Shown: piece by piece, positions 12,694 to 21,955 of the stretch
Layout of the letters: each line of letters opens with the position of its first letter
Position numbering within the stretch: position 1 is the first letter of the stretch
Origin: Sipunculus nudus
Taxonomy: Eukaryota; Annelida; Sipuncula; Golfingiida; Sipunculidae
DNA: 64,000 nt
Assembly: GCA_026874595.1 (NCBI GenBank)
Contig: CM049309.1
Coordinates: 92,340,723-92,404,722, forward strand
Direction: 5' to 3'
Program-made: the position numbers and the translations under genes
Notes under the pieces: generated by a model
The model's input: the letters and a program-made list of their open reading frames with translations, nothing else
Databases searched by the model: none
What the model was told of the DNA's origin: nothing

Positions 12694-14165
12694 CGGTGGC
12701 TGATTTAGGACACAGAAAAAAAAATATTTATCTCGAGATCTCGAGATAACATCTCGAGATCTCGACGGACATAGAATTTCGCAAAAAAAAATTTTGAGGA
12801 AGCAAAAAAAAAAATTTTAGGAAGCAAAAAAAGTTCAATATAAATTCAATATTTTATAATTCATATCCGTAAGGAAGATGTCAAAGCCTAAAGAATCTGA
12901 AACATTCTACCTGAACGGCGGATTCGGAGCCATGTCTGTTAAATCACTCAAATAGAAATGTTTAGGTCTGCATGCATGCATTGTGGGTACCTTATTATTT
13001 TAATAATACAAACAAATATGAGCTCCTTATAGAAACACGCTTTTTGTACAATTTCTTTCAGCTTGTTTTATTGAAATGGTGTGTTGTTTTATGGAACATG
13101 TATTAGACCATCATAAATTAAAATATGCTAAAACTGATTACTGTGTTTTCGGGTAGGTACGCTGGGGGGGGGGGGGGGAGGGGAGGGGAGGGGCATTGCT
13201 TCAGCCCCTAAACCCAAGTCTTGATCCACTATAGCTCTTACTATAGCTCAGATTAATTTAATCAACCTATCTTCATAAATGTTTTATATTCATAAATAAA
13301 CGAAAATTTCGATCATCTCTCATCATGATTTTTCTTCAGCAAAATGCTCTGCTTTGGTCTTAAAGTCGCTATTCACCTGCCTTATTTATAGAATCTTTGT
13401 AATACAGGCTAACTCTGCATATACATATTAAAGAAGTGAAAGTAATCATAAACATAATCTAGGTAAACATAATCTATTAACCTTTCATAAAAATGAGCCA
13501 ATGCCATGGGTAAAGGCGGTGTCTTTGTCTATATCCACGTTTTTTTATAACATGGGTCGGGGGGGGGGGGGGATGCAAAAATTGCCACCGATCGTAATAG
13601 AAAGACGTCGGGCAGAAACATCTGGCTTCAATTCAGAGATTACAGATTTCTGTAAATGACAAATACTGCATTGCTTCACATGCTCTAACGAATATCAACT
13701 AGTGATCTTTCAATAACTCGGTTACATGTTTTTATTTGTATGTTAACACTTGCTCAAGTGCCTTGTATACAAGTAGCCTGTAGATAAAATGTTTATACGT
13801 CAAAGTGGCGTTAAAAGACCCATTCCCAGCTGGGGTTTCTTCCTAAATTTTTTTTTTTTTTTGCTTCCTAATTTTTTTTTTTTTTTTTGCTTCCTAAAAT
13901 TTTTTTTAGCTTCCTAAATTTTTTTTTTGCTTCCTAAATTTTATTTTTGCTTCCTAAAAAAATTTTTTTGCTTCATAAAATTTTATTTTATGCTTCCTAA
14001 ATTTTTTTTTTTTTGCTTCCTAAAATTTTTTTTTGCTTCCTAAAAATTTTTTTTTTGCTTCCTAAATTTTTTTTTTTTTTTGCGAAATTCTATGTCGAGA
14101 TCTCGAGATGTTATCTCGAGATCACGAGATAAATATTTTTTTTCTGTGTCCTAAATCAGCCACCG
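12694..14165. mobile_element. TIR element with long subterminal palindromes
   Basis: Both ends begin CGGTGGCTGATTTAGGACAC and are flanked by TA (12692-12693 and 14166-14167). The inverted repeats extend about 90 bp with few differences and include nested palindromes of TCTCGAGATCTCGAGA type. Inside the repeats lie A/T-rich units containing GGAAGC or GCTTCC. The 1472-bp element has no transposase-like frame and is non-autonomous. Its superfamily is not clear; the TA duplication is compatible with Tc1/mariner-like mobilisation. The interior includes two G runs (13164-13178 and 13559-13572). Confidence 0.78.
13845..14085 (+). repeat. Expanded (T)nGCTTCCTAAA tandem tract in right arm
   Basis: About ten units of TTTTTTTGCTTCCTAAA-type sequence, roughly 20-28 bp each with variable T runs. 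The left arm (12782-12835) has only about two to three reverse-complement units, so one arm of the element has expanded, or the other contracted. Confidence 0.85.
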
Positions 14166-14309
14166 TACAATCACAATCTGTCCTGGCCCAGTTTAGAACT
14201 GGCCTAGACCAGATCTAAATTGAGAAGCTTGATTTTGATATGGCCTAGACCAGATCCAAATCGTGTTCTCATGTGTAATATGATTATCAGAAGTACATGT
14301 ATATATCAT

Positions 14310-14310
<1 letters not shown>

Positions 14311-14360
<50 letters not shown>
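14311..14360. repeat. (TA)n microsatellite
   Basis: Pure TA tract. The plus-strand frame covering it (a run of Tyr-Ile codons) is an artefact of the repeat. Confidence 0.97.
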
Positions 14361-14362
<2 letters not shown>

Positions 14363-14666
14363 GATTTTTTTAAATATCCGCAGTATATTATGTCAATACA
14401 TTATGCTCTTCATATCTGCTATGTGGTAAGAGATATAGAATTCTTAAATCTAGCTTTTGAAAGAGACATTAATTAATATTTTTACATAATTATTTAGATA
14501 TAAGCTATATTATGGTGATATATTATATTGCATATTTATTTATGGTTATATTTTATTGTTTAAGAAACATATATGACACTGGTATTAGTTCAGTTTCATA
14601 TCTCGTAACAATGACCCTGTGTAAGCTTAACTAATTTGAATAAAGTTCAAAGTATTCATTGTGCTT

Positions 14667-14706
<40 letters not shown>

Positions 14707-15482
14707 TTTATATCTCCTTTATTTTATATAATAGATTTTAAGCTCTGCTGATTACAAAACATTTCATCCATAGCAATGGCCCTTTGGCTGTCTGTCTGTC
14801 CAGCTACATGCCTGTCTTGTTTCTGTTAAAGTGACAGAACCATTCTAGTTACCGACATGAAATTTTTCATACAGTTGGTTAGAGGCATCAATATTTCCAT
14901 ATTGGAAACTAGGTCATGATGACCCCCCTCCCTTTGATAAATTGAGCAGGGTAGCTGTTTACATTGAATATCTTTGTATATTGTAGAATCTGTTTAATAA
15001 CTAAAACACCAATGTTGCACAAATTTGGAATTAAGTCAATATGGGGTACTGTTTTGAAAATAATGTATCTGGTTAGCCACAGCAGCAGGACAGATTTTCA
15101 TATGATTAATATGTTAACTGCTGAATATAGAGTGGTGTATTTCCAGAACATATAACTTGATTTAATTAAGATTAAAGTTTAAACCAGAAAATGTATGCAA
15201 ATAATATTATTTATTAATTTATAAGCAATATATATAAAATTCCACCTTAAATATTTTTGCTACTTTTACCATGGCACAATTTTGTACTGTAAACAGTGTT
15301 GATTTAGTTTTCATATCAGTCTGAAAAAATATTTCCTAAGTAATATTTAAGTAATATGTAAAATTTTTATTATGGCTTATCGAAAAACTAGATTTAGAAT
15401 TTTATATCTCTTATAACATTGCAGATAGTAAGTGCTTAATATATGGACAAAATATACTGTTAAAATTTTAAAACTATTTAAA
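14361..15482. other. AT-rich non-coding DNA
   Basis: Contains a second TA tract at about 14670-14704. A segment at about 14770-14950 (CTGTCTGTCTGTCC followed by 'GGTCATGATGACC') looks like an old dispersed repeat but could not be delimited. No supported gene. Confidence 0.5.
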
Positions 15483-15497
15483 AATGTATACATATAT

Positions 15498-15551
<54 letters not shown>
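15483..15551. repeat. (TA)n tract at the 3' edge of a Penelope-like element
   Basis: Nearly pure TA tract abutting the 3' terminus of the element that follows. Insertion next to TA-rich DNA is a known habit of GIY-YIG-bearing Penelope-like elements, so the tract may be the original target. Confidence 0.9.
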
Positions 15552-15553
<2 letters not shown>

Positions 15554-15577
15554 CTCTGAAGAAAAACAACACTGTTA

Positions 15578-15625
15578 ATTCACAACAGTCTGTTTCACGG
15601 GATGCGACCCGATCATCAGGTGAAT
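15578..15625 (-). ncRNA. Hammerhead ribozyme (type I, Penelope-associated)
   Basis: On the minus strand all parts of a minimal hammerhead can be placed. Stem I pairs ATTCAC with GTGAAT (6 bp). The core CTGATGA is followed by stem II, CGGG-TCGCAT-CCCG, flanked by a T/T pair. Then comes GAA, and stem III ACAG-A-CTGT with a one-base loop, ending in a GTT cleavage triplet. Short stem III hammerheads of this kind are known in the terminal repeats of Penelope-like elements, matching the position near the 3' end here. Weak points are the T/T at the base of stem II in place of the usual G-C pair, and the very short stem III, which suggests activity as a dimer if at all. Confidence 0.82.
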
Positions 15626-16188
15626 GTGGTTAGAATGAAGCTAACGGCGTGGTTAGAAAAGCCGAGACTTTACGAGATTATGCTTTGTGCGATTTCGGGG
15701 GGGGGGGGGGGGGCATGTGAAAGACTGACACTGATCCTATTGTCCTCGGGTGCACAATAGGATTGGTCGGGCTACACGTGCGATACTGGAACATAACAGG
15801 GCGGGGCAAAGAGGTTATTATTGTTGTAAATTTTATATATAATACAAAGATATATACCAGGATGCTCAATTAGCATATTGAACCGATTACTAATAGGGTC
15901 TTGGAAGTAGTGAACATATCAGTAGTATACATATGATAAAAATACACATATACTATGAAAATACACAATATACAAAGCAAATATACAATATATAAGGCAA
16001 ATATACTATACTTTACTCATACCAAATGCAATCCACTCGGTAAACTCACCATGATGTAGTGGTAACGCCATGTCCCTCATCACTGCAAAGCAGTGAGAGA
16101 ACAACTACCTGAACAGGTAAATCTGCCCAGCGGATCCTCGTTGGGGGGGGGGGGGTTTAAGGGGGAACTCTGAATATTAGTACGAATG

Positions 16189-17165
16189 CTAGGTTTTAAA
16201 ATATCTCAGGGTGAATTTGTTTTGATGGCGGCACTTGGAGAGAATTTCAGTTCTTGAGTTCAACAATGATCCGGGGGGGGGGGGGGGGGGGGGGGGCCTT
16301 TCAGCTTTTCAGACAAGCAGAGATCACACTTCCTAGTCCCACAGAAGTAAGGTGCTGCCTTGGCAGATATTTCCCAGGAGAGCTTGTAATTGATATTGTT
16401 GTCTTTTAGTGACCAAATGTGTTTAGACAGTTCAGTATTTTTAGCGTTGGATCTGTTCCGAAAGGATTGCTTGTGGTTATTGTATCTTGTCTTGAAATCA
16501 CCTTCAGTACACCCTATGTAGTGTTTCACGTCATTGTCTGTTCGAACTGTTGCCTTATAGACAATGCATTTTAGCTGACATTGACCATTCATAGGAGATT
16601 CGTCTTTTTTACGGCAGTTACATTGTTTTTGAGGTACATTCACAGCATTGTCGGTATTTAGAACCTTCCTATTATGTTTGCTGATCAGGTTAGACATGTT
16701 GGGTAGACAGCTATAGCTAATTTTCAAATTGTTCCTGTTGAATAACCTGTGGTACCTGTGATGTTGAGGGAAGTGTTTTTCAACTAGTTTCATGAATTGT
16801 CTGCCAATGTTGGTTTTTACATGACGGCTGTAGGGTGGATTAAACCATATTATTTTCCTTTTCCTGTTTCTTTTGCTTTTCACTGTGGGTTCAACATATT
16901 TTAAGCTTTCTGAGAACCCGCTTTTCGCTAAAGCTTTGTCATACATGGGTTTGGCTTTTATAAATAGCTCTTTATTGCAGGTGATGTCAGATACACGTTT
17001 GCTGATCATCATAGGTATCTGCCTAATGATAGCTGGGGGGTGATTGGATTGTGCGTGGATATAGAGCGGGTCATTGTTCGGTTTTCTGTAAGGGCAGAAG
17101 ATGCATGTCATATTGGAGGTCAAATGTTACGTCTAAGAAATCTGTGCAGGTCAGGTTAGTTTCAA
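16189..17165 (-). pseudogene. Penelope-like polyprotein fragment, GIY-YIG endonuclease
   Basis: The open frame at 16260-17123 encodes the C-terminal part of a Penelope-like protein. Residues 11-30 contain PYRKPNNDPLYI and SNHPP, and 84-100 a basic RKRKIIWFNPPYSR block. Four linker cysteines (168, 170, 182, 186) precede the endonuclease core: VYKA at 188-191, YIG at 202-204, Arg213 in KTRYNNH, and Glu231 in ELSKHIW. It ends near CDLCLSEKL. Upstream, the codons for FLDVTFDL (17110-17140) are in another frame, so there is a frameshift near 17095-17125. Downstream, the true C-terminus (LLNSRTEIL...) continues in a different frame to a TAG at 16189-16191 beyond a 24-G run. The product would cut DNA for target-primed reverse transcription in intact copies. 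This copy is inactive: truncated and shifted twice. Confidence 0.9.
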
Positions 17166-17199
17166 TGGTTATCTTTAACCATTGAAACTAACCTGACCT
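17148..17199. repeat. Perfect 24-bp inverted repeat at PLE 5' end
   Basis: Arms 17148-17171 and 17176-17199 are exact reverse complements separated by a 4-bp loop (TCTT). The left arm is Penelope-like coding DNA; the right arm is its inverted copy. This is the pattern expected from snap-back or template-switched second-strand synthesis at a 5' truncation. Confidence 0.95.
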
Positions 17200-17229
17200 A
17201 TATTGGTGTATATATATATACACCAATAT
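17200..17229. repeat. Perfect 30-bp palindrome
   Basis: ATATTGGTGTATATA followed directly by its reverse complement TATATACACCAATAT, with no spacer. It adjoins the inverted repeat at 17148-17199. Confidence 0.95.
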
Positions 17230-17326
17230 ATTATACACCGCTTATAATCATATAACACTGAGAACATTCTCGGTTGAAACGGTTGGTTCTATACGTTGTA
17301 GAAAATTTGCTCTTTATTTGCGATAT

Positions 17327-17611
17327 ATGAACAGGAAATATAAAGAAGAGTACGACAAAGTAAAGGACTATATGAGCCCCTCAGTTCAAGAGCGTACACG
17401 TTATGAAATTTGGAAACGATACGATATAGGAAGCCAGTTACGATACGAAACTTTCGAACATTATCGAAAGAATATGATACGATTCAAAGCCAAGATCAAA
17501 GGACTTACGTTTTTCAACATACTTAAGGAATTAAGCCAAGAAGCCAGGATTTCTTGTCGTATTCTACTTCGCATCATACCTTATCCAAATTTCGTAAAGG
17601 AATCATTTTAG
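17327..17611 (+). CDS. Unrecognised small charged open frame
   Basis: A 94-codon frame from ATG at 17327 that stays open upstream through at least 17246, so it could also be an exon. The protein is rich in Lys, Arg, Glu and Tyr (MNRKYKEEYDKVKDYM at the start; YEIWKRYD and YETFEHYRK further in), has no signal peptide or membrane segment, and would form helices. I recognise no family. It lies between the Penelope-like fragment and the left end of the 9.35-kb transposon. It may be a remnant of another mobile element or a chance frame. Confidence 0.25.
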   Translation: MNRKYKEEYDKVKDYMSPSVQERTRYEIWKRYDIGSQLRYETFEHYRKNMIRFKAKIKGLTFFNILKELSQEARISCRILLRIIPYPNFVKESF

Positions 17612-17819
17612 GACACCTTGTAATCGTTAAGCTGCCTCATTGTCCTTAACATTTAACTAAGGCTGTATATAATATAAATGTATAAATACACCTCCACATG
17701 TATCCATATATATTAATGTGTATTATGTGCACTATATACATTTGTACATAAGATTTCGCGGTTACTTGTTACACATGACTTACTGACCATCCATAAGATA
17801 AAAATGTTCTTATCCTGAG
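17612..17819. other. AT-rich spacer, nothing recognised
   Basis: No repeat, gene or motif recognised between the small open frame and the proposed LTR edge. Confidence 0.5.
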
Positions 17820-17854
17820 TGATACAGTTCGTTGATTTATACATATTTTAGTAT
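17820..17854 (-). mobile_element. Outer end of a Gypsy-type LTR split by a transposon
   Basis: Read on the minus strand this 35-bp piece ends TATCA, the inverse of the TGATA that starts the LTR at 27803. It would be the 3' end of the LTR whose main part lies at 27208-27803, cut by the insertion at 17855-27203. The last four bases, GTAT, are repeated at 27204-27207. The 5-base terminal match alone could be chance; the polypurine tract and adjoining pol remnant support the reading. Confidence 0.5.
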
Positions 17855-17878
17855 GGGCTGTTTCACAATCAGGGTACC
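17855..17878 (+). repeat. Left terminal inverted repeat of 9.35-kb transposon
   Basis: 24 bp, exact reverse complement of 27180-27203, preceded by GTAT. Confidence 0.93.
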
Positions 17879-18040
17879 TAAGTTTGTTTCACTGGCACCC
17901 AAAATTCAACCTCTTTGTTTCCCCAAATTATTTATTTTAAATCAATGTTCATATGATTGACTAACATCCAGCTGAAAGACAGACCTGGATATCCAAAACT
18001 CATTGTGTAAAACTCAAATGAAGACCACAAGGTCCAGTTT

Positions 18041-20551
18041 TTAGCTCAGCTGACTGTAAGTCATCTGAGCTATAGCAATCACTCATTGTCCGTCGTCCGT
18101 CCAGCCTTCCGGCCATCCGGCCATCCGGCCGTCTGTCCGTTAACAAGGCACAAATCGTAACCACTGGACCTGGAATCTTCTTACTTTACACCCAGAGAGG
18201 TCCATGAAAAATCTCCCTGGAAACCTGGAATTAGGTCTCTGTTACCCATATCCTTCGAGCTATGGGGCCCCAAAGTACCCCCCAGAATAGTCAAAAATTT
18301 CATACAAAAACATCAATATCTCATTAACTACATTACTGATGGTCATGATCTTTGGCATGTTTTCTCTATTTTTGAGACCTTTAAAAATGTGAACATCTGT
18401 TAACAGGGCACAAATTGTAAAGACTGGACCTAGAATCTTTATTCTTGACCTTCTGAGGAGACCTATAATTAGTCTCCATGGAAACCAGAAATTAGGTCTC
18501 TGTTACCCATATTCTTCGAGCTATGGGGCCCCAAAGTACCCCCCCAGAATAGTGAAAAATTCATTACAAAAACTTCAATATCTCATTAACTACATCACTG
18601 ATGATCATGATTTTTGGCCTACATATTAATCATGATATGTTTCATTAGTTTCTACAGACTGGTGGCGCCATCTGTATTTTTCGATTTTTTACGAATTTTC
18701 TCTATTTTTGAGACCTTTAAAAATGTGTTCATCTGTTAACAAGGCACAAATCGTAAAGACTGGACCTAGAATCTCCATTCTTGACATTCTGAGAGACCTA
18801 TGAAAAGTCTCCGTGGAAACCAGAAATTAGGTCTCTGTTACCCATATCCTTCGAGCTATGGGGCCCCAAAGTACCCCCCAGAATAGTGAAAAAAATTCAT
18901 ACAAAAACTTCAATATCTCAATAACTACATCACTGATGGTCATGATTTTTGGCATACATATTAATCATGATATGTTACATTAGTTTCTGCAGACTGGTGG
19001 CGCCACCTGTATTTTTCAAATTTTTACAATTTTTTTCTCTCTTTTTGAGACCTTTATGGATGTAGTTATCTGTCAACAGGGTTCAAATTGTAACAACTGG
19101 ACCTAGAATCTTCATCCTTGACACACAGGGTGACCAATGAAAAGTCTCCATGGAAACCTGAAATTAGGTCTCTGTTACCCATATCCTTTGAGCTGTGGCA
19201 CTCCAAAGTGCAGCTCAGAATAATGGAAAATTTGATACAAAAGCTGAAGTATCTGAACAACTAATGCAGAGATCACCATAATTGTTTGCATGGATATTGA
19301 TCATGGAGTGTTTCATGAGTTTCCGCAGCCTCGGTGCGCCACCTCTATTTTTTATATTTTTTTACGAATTATTTTCTCTATTTTTGAGACCTTTAAAAAT
19401 GTGTTCATCTGTTAACAAGGCACAAATCGTAAAGACTGGACCTAGAATCTTCATTCTTGACATTCTGAGAGGCCTATGAAAAGTCTCCATTGAAACCAGA
19501 AATTAGGTCTCTGTTATCCATATCCTTCGAGCTATGGGGCCCCAAATTATCCCCAAGAATAGTCAAAAATTTCATACAAAAACTTCAATATCTCATTAAC
19601 TACATCACTGATGGTCATGATTTTTGACATACATATTGATCATGAGATGTTTCATCAGTTTCTGCAGACTGGTGGCGCCACCTGTATTTTTCGTTTTTTT
19701 ATTAATTGTTTTCTCTATTTTTGAGACCTTTAAAAATGTGAACATCTGTTCACAGGGCACAAATCGTAAAGACTGGACCTAGAATCTTCATTCTTGACCT
19801 TCTGAGAGACCTATAAAAAGTCTCCATGGAAACCAGAAATTAGGTCTCTGTTACCCATATCCTTTGAGCTTTGGGGCCCCAAAGTACCACCCAGAATAGT
19901 AAAAAATTTCATAAAAAACTTCAATATCTGATTAACCACATTACTGATAGTCATGATTTTTGGCCTAAATATTGATCATGACATGTTCCATCAGTTTTAG
20001 TAGACTGGATGTGCCAACTCTATTTTTTTCAAATTTTTACAATTTTTTTCTCTATTTTTGAGACATTTAAAGATGTGGTTATCTGTCAACAGGGTACAAA
20101 TTTTAACAACTGGACCTAGAATCTTCATTCTTGTCATGCAAGGAGGCCCATGAAAAGTGTCCATGGAAACCTGAAATTAGGTCTCTGTTACCCATATCCT
20201 TCAAGCTATAGGACTCCAAAGTATCCCTCAGAATAATGGAAAATTTGATGCAAAAGCTGAAGTATCTGAACAACTAATCCAGAGACCACCATGCTTCTTT
20301 GCATGGATATTGACCATTAAGTGTTTTTATTAGTTTCTGCAGACTGGTGGAGCCACCTGTATTTTTTTTAAAGTTTACGCTTTTTTTTCTCTATTTTTGA
20401 GATATATTAATACAGACACAATCTCAGCCTGTTGGTTAATCTGTTTGATGCTTAAGTTGAATGGTTATATACTACCATTCAGATGATAAAATTTCCTTTT
20501 GCAAATCTCTTCCCAGTCAGCTGAGCGTCATGACCCATGGGTCACTTGTTT
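18041..20551 (+). repeat. Modular tandem element, about 337-bp units in AAB order
   Basis: The element starts TTTAGCTCAGCTGACTG and ends CAGCTGAGCGTCATGACC...TCACTTGTT, so its edges share an inverted CAGCTGAGC core. A CCGTCCGTCC-type stretch follows the head. Inside, units of about 337 bp repeat: GACCTTTAAAAATGTG-type marks fall at about 18381, 18717, 19054, 19393, 19730, 20067 and 20405. Units beginning 19054 and 20067 form a distinct B type (CTGAAGTATCTGAACAACTA), the others an A type, giving AAB-AAB with a period near 1012 bp. It has no coding capacity. I associate this head/tail style with repeats abundant in bivalves, but I give no family name. It may have inserted into the transposon secondarily. 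Confidence 0.85.
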
Positions 20552-21929
20552 TAAAAATTAGTCATGTTTTGCATGAACTGGCAAAAGGTGATAATCTTAA
20601 TCTTCCTGTTGGATTATGCCACCTGGTTTTATAAAGTGGAAGTTTATCTTCATGATAAGGGGTAAATCAACCATATGATATGAATTTTACATGAAATAAT
20701 TGCCGACGTACATGGCTTGTTACAGAAACTTTTCATTTGTTTATTGTTTCTTTTGCTTTACATGTTGTTTAAATGGTAAGATATGATTTAAATGTAATGT
20801 AACATAAACAAGAAGAAGACAGCTGTACATTGGTGAATTTTTTTTTTATTTAACCCCTTTAATTGCGAAATTATCGCCAGTTGAAAACAGCACGCGGTTT
20901 TGCTATATTCTTCCTGAGAAGACCATAACTTAAACATAAACATAGACCTGTTTTTCTTACATGTATATATGAACTGCTTTAACTACAATATGTCATGTTA
21001 GGTTCTTGCTACCGAACATAAATACAGAGCAAAATATGCATGTGCAAAATGAGAATTTCCTTAAAAAATCTTGCATAGTAGTATTATTTTCACTTAACAT
21101 TATATCAAAAATGCACGTATGGGTATGATGCACTGTATACCACAGCCAAAATTTATTACTGTTTTATTACGTGTTCATGTTGATAGCTGTTTTTATAAAA
21201 ATATCAGCAGTGTGGATTCAACTTTTTTAAAAAACCATGAAATGTGACTTTCTTAAGAACATCACACTTTTTCCGGAGAAGACACATTATTTTGACTTTC
21301 TTACATTCTGCATGAAACATATTAAAGATCTCTCTTACATACAATGCTTTAATATAAAACTCTAAACATGTCAAAAGATTTTGCGAGAATGAAAAAGGTC
21401 ATGTAGGATCTGGGTAGTTTGAAGAAGGCAGTTATATTCTAAATATAGTAGTGTAGGGTGGAAGTAATAAGGTTCTTTATATATAAAGAACTTTATGGCA
21501 ATAGACATGTTGTATAATATAGGCTTAGCCTGAATAAAGAAAATGTGAATTATCCATAAACTTGCTTCTAGGAGATGCACAGTTGTTGTAACTGACTTTT
21601 TTTCAGTAATATGCATTTTTTCTGGAGAAGACATTCAGTTTAACAATAAACTTTCATCGTATTCTTACATACCCTGGTTAAACTTATAACTATAAACATG
21701 ATAATGGTTTTTTCTAGAACAAATAAGGACATGTGGAGACTATAACTTGAAGAAAATACATATCACAAAAATCATAATTTTAATTAATTAATAGAAAGAA
21801 ATAGAAAAAAGCATGTTTTGATTCTGACAGTCATTGCCAGAGCATGAAGCATTATACAAACTTAAAACATGATAAATGCTCTTATGAGCATAAAAAAAGG
21901 GTCCTACAGACCTATAGCTAATGAAACTA
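20552..21929. other. Non-coding left part of transposon with repeated 14-bp motif
   Basis: AT-rich DNA without a supported gene. Copies of TTCCGGAGAAGACA occur at 21271-21284 (exact), 20911-20924 (two changes) and 21620-21633 (one change), spaced about 350 bp. Each is followed by sequence with TTTGACTTTCTTAC or TTCTTACAT-like blocks, so they are parts of longer diverged direct repeats. Confidence 0.7.
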
Positions 21930-21935
21930 TTTATT
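21930..21935 (-). terminator. Polyadenylation signal AATAAA
   Basis: TTTATT on the plus strand, AATAAA on the minus strand, about 20 bp beyond the last codon of the transposon gene at 21956. The position fits a 3' end-processing signal. Confidence 0.55.
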
Positions 21936-21955
21936 ACATCTGTAATCTCAACATT

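Larger units (their letters stand above)
15552..17171 (-). mobile_element. 5'-truncated Penelope-like retroelement
   Basis: The minus strand carries, 5' to 3', the end of a reverse transcriptase thumb-type region, a linker and a GIY-YIG endonuclease region, a stop codon, about 560 bp of untranslated DNA, and a hammerhead ribozyme close to the 3' end. This order is that of endonuclease-positive Penelope-like elements. The reverse transcriptase catalytic part is missing. The 5' end stops at an inverted duplication (17148-17199). Three long G runs on the plus strand (15697-15713, 16143-16155, 16273-16296) interrupt it. Confidence 0.9.
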
